The notes below the pieces were generated by a model. That model was not told the origin of the DNA. It searched no databases and saw only the letters and a list, made by a program, of their open reading frames with translations. This document shows, piece after piece, positions 42,421 through 43,463 of a DNA stretch of 43,463 nt. Where the stretch lies: the NCBI GenBank assembly GCA_009921565.1, contig RFXM01000004.1, positions 1-43,463 of the forward strand. The letters are read 5' to 3'. The DNA is from Methylocystaceae bacterium (GTDB lineage Bacteria; Pseudomonadota; Alphaproteobacteria; Rhizobiales; Beijerinckiaceae). Position numbers and translations under genes: made by a program. Within the stretch, counting starts at the first letter, position 1; the number at the start of each line of letters is the position of its first letter.

Positions 42421-43463
42421 ATGAATAACGATTTAGCAGCTGGTCTCGTTGTGTTTCTTGTCGCTTTGCCCCTGTGCCTTGGTATTGCCGTTGCCTCTGG
42501 CGCGCCACCTTTTGCAGGGGTTATTTCTGGGATTATTGGCGGATTAATTGTTGCGAGCTTCAGCGGCTCGCAACTCAGCGTCTCAGGGCCCGCAGCAGGT
42601 CTGACAGTGATTGTCGCGACAGCTGTAGATAAATTTGGCTTCGAAGGGTTGCTTTTCTGTGTCGCAATCTCCGGATTAATTCAAATTGTAATGGGATTTT
42701 TACGTGCTGGAATTATTGGAGCGTATTTTCCTGCGGCAGTTATTAAGGGGATGCTCGCTGCAATTGGGCTGATACTTATTATGAAGCAATTGCCACACGC
42801 AGTAGGATATGATGCGGATGCTGATAGCGACCTTTCTTTTCTGGAAGATGATAGCCATACCACTTTATCTTTTCTGTTTTCATCTCTAAACGCTATTTCG
42901 TTTGGTGCGACAATCGTTTCTTGTGCATCCCTGGCAATTTTATTAATTTGGGAGACTTCTTGGATTAAGAAAAAATCTCATGTTTCATTAATACCTGGAC
43001 CTTTAATTGCCGTCATCTTCGGGCTTCTCTACAATACTCTAGCAAAGCTCTACTACCCGTCATTAGCGATCGCAGACCAGCATCTTGTTTCTCTGCCAGA
43101 AATATTTGGGCCAGTAGATTTTTATCAACAAATTCATTTTCCAAGTTTTAGTCACTTGTCAGATGTGCATATTTATGTAGCCGCAGCAGCCTTGGCGCTT
43201 ATTGGAAGCCTGGAAACACTGCTTAGTCTTGAGGCTGTAGATAAATTAGATCCGCTTAAGCGCACAGCTCCTACAAGTCAGGAGCTTATTGCTCAAGGAA
43301 TGGGAAATTTTATAAGCGGCCTAATTGGCGGATTGCCAATTACCGCTGTTATTGTCAGAAGTTCTGCAAATATAAATGCAGGGGCGCGAACAAAGCTTGC
43401 GGCAATCTTTCATGGCGTCTTGCTTTTGCTCAGCGTTATGTTTTGTGCCAGTATCTTAAACAA
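42421..43463 (+). CDS. SulP family anion transporter, truncated by the window end (not in supplied ORF track)
   Basis: Translated by eye: MNNDLAAGLVVFLVALPLCLGIAVASGAPPFAGVISGIIGGLIVASFSGSQLSVSGPAAGLTVIV...AALALIGSLETLLSLEAVDKLDPLKRTAPTSQELIAQGMGNFISGLIGGLPITAVIVRSSANINAGARTKLAAIFHG; open to the end; in-frame TTG at 42385 is an alternative start. Confidence 0.93.
   Translation, partial: MNNDLAAGLVVFLVALPLCLGIAVASGAPPFAGVISGIIGGLIVASFSGSQLSVSGPAAGLTVIVATAVDKFGFEGLLFCVAISGLIQIVMGFLRAGIIGAYFPAAVIKGMLAAIGLILIMKQLPHAVGYDADADSDLSFLEDDSHTTLSFLFSSLNAISFGATIVSCASLAILLIWETSWIKKKSHVSLIPGPLIAVIFGLLYNTLAKLYYPSLAIADQHLVSLPEIFGPVDFYQQIHFPSFSHLSDVHIYVAAAALALIGSLETLLSLEAVDKLDPLKRTAPTSQELIAQGMGNFISGLIGGLPITAVIVRSSANINAGARTKLAAIFHGVLLLLSVMFCASILN

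Overview
This 43.5 kb window looks like compact chromosomal core genome from an alphaproteobacterium, probably Rhizobiales-like judging by synteny (hslVU/hisB-DUF2628-hisHAFE-coaA, divK next to DUF3572, prmC/DUF4167). I see no phage, transposon, CRISPR array or rRNA. Main contents: tRNA-Ala(GGC), divK, glcG/glcDEF, trpS, hslUV, the his operon with coaA, clpB, MOSC, DUF4167, prmC, htpG, a frame-disrupted DUF2794 gene, a BI-1 membrane protein, an SMR (SugE/Gdx-like) exporter convergent with an arginine:glycine amidinotransferase homologue, rpmI-rplT, lpd, an exported peroxiredoxin, a YmdB-type phosphoesterase, pabB/pabC, a SleB-like hydrolase, YjbQ, ppdK, aspS, a YpfJ-like metallopeptidase, nnrD, and a beta-carbonic anhydrase followed by a SulP transporter that runs off the window and is missing from the ORF track. 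The most interesting signals are: (1) the SMR/amidinotransferase pair as a possible guanidino-compound module; (2) an orphan intrinsic terminator with an upstream promoter-like sequence before the BI-1 gene, a candidate small RNA of about 80 nt; (3) a strong hairpin in the rpmI-rplT leader; (4) the disrupted DUF2794 gene; (5) a dyad in the glcG/glcD divergent promoter; (6) very tight convergent gene junctions. All identifications come from reading the sequence and remembered family motifs; no searches were run.
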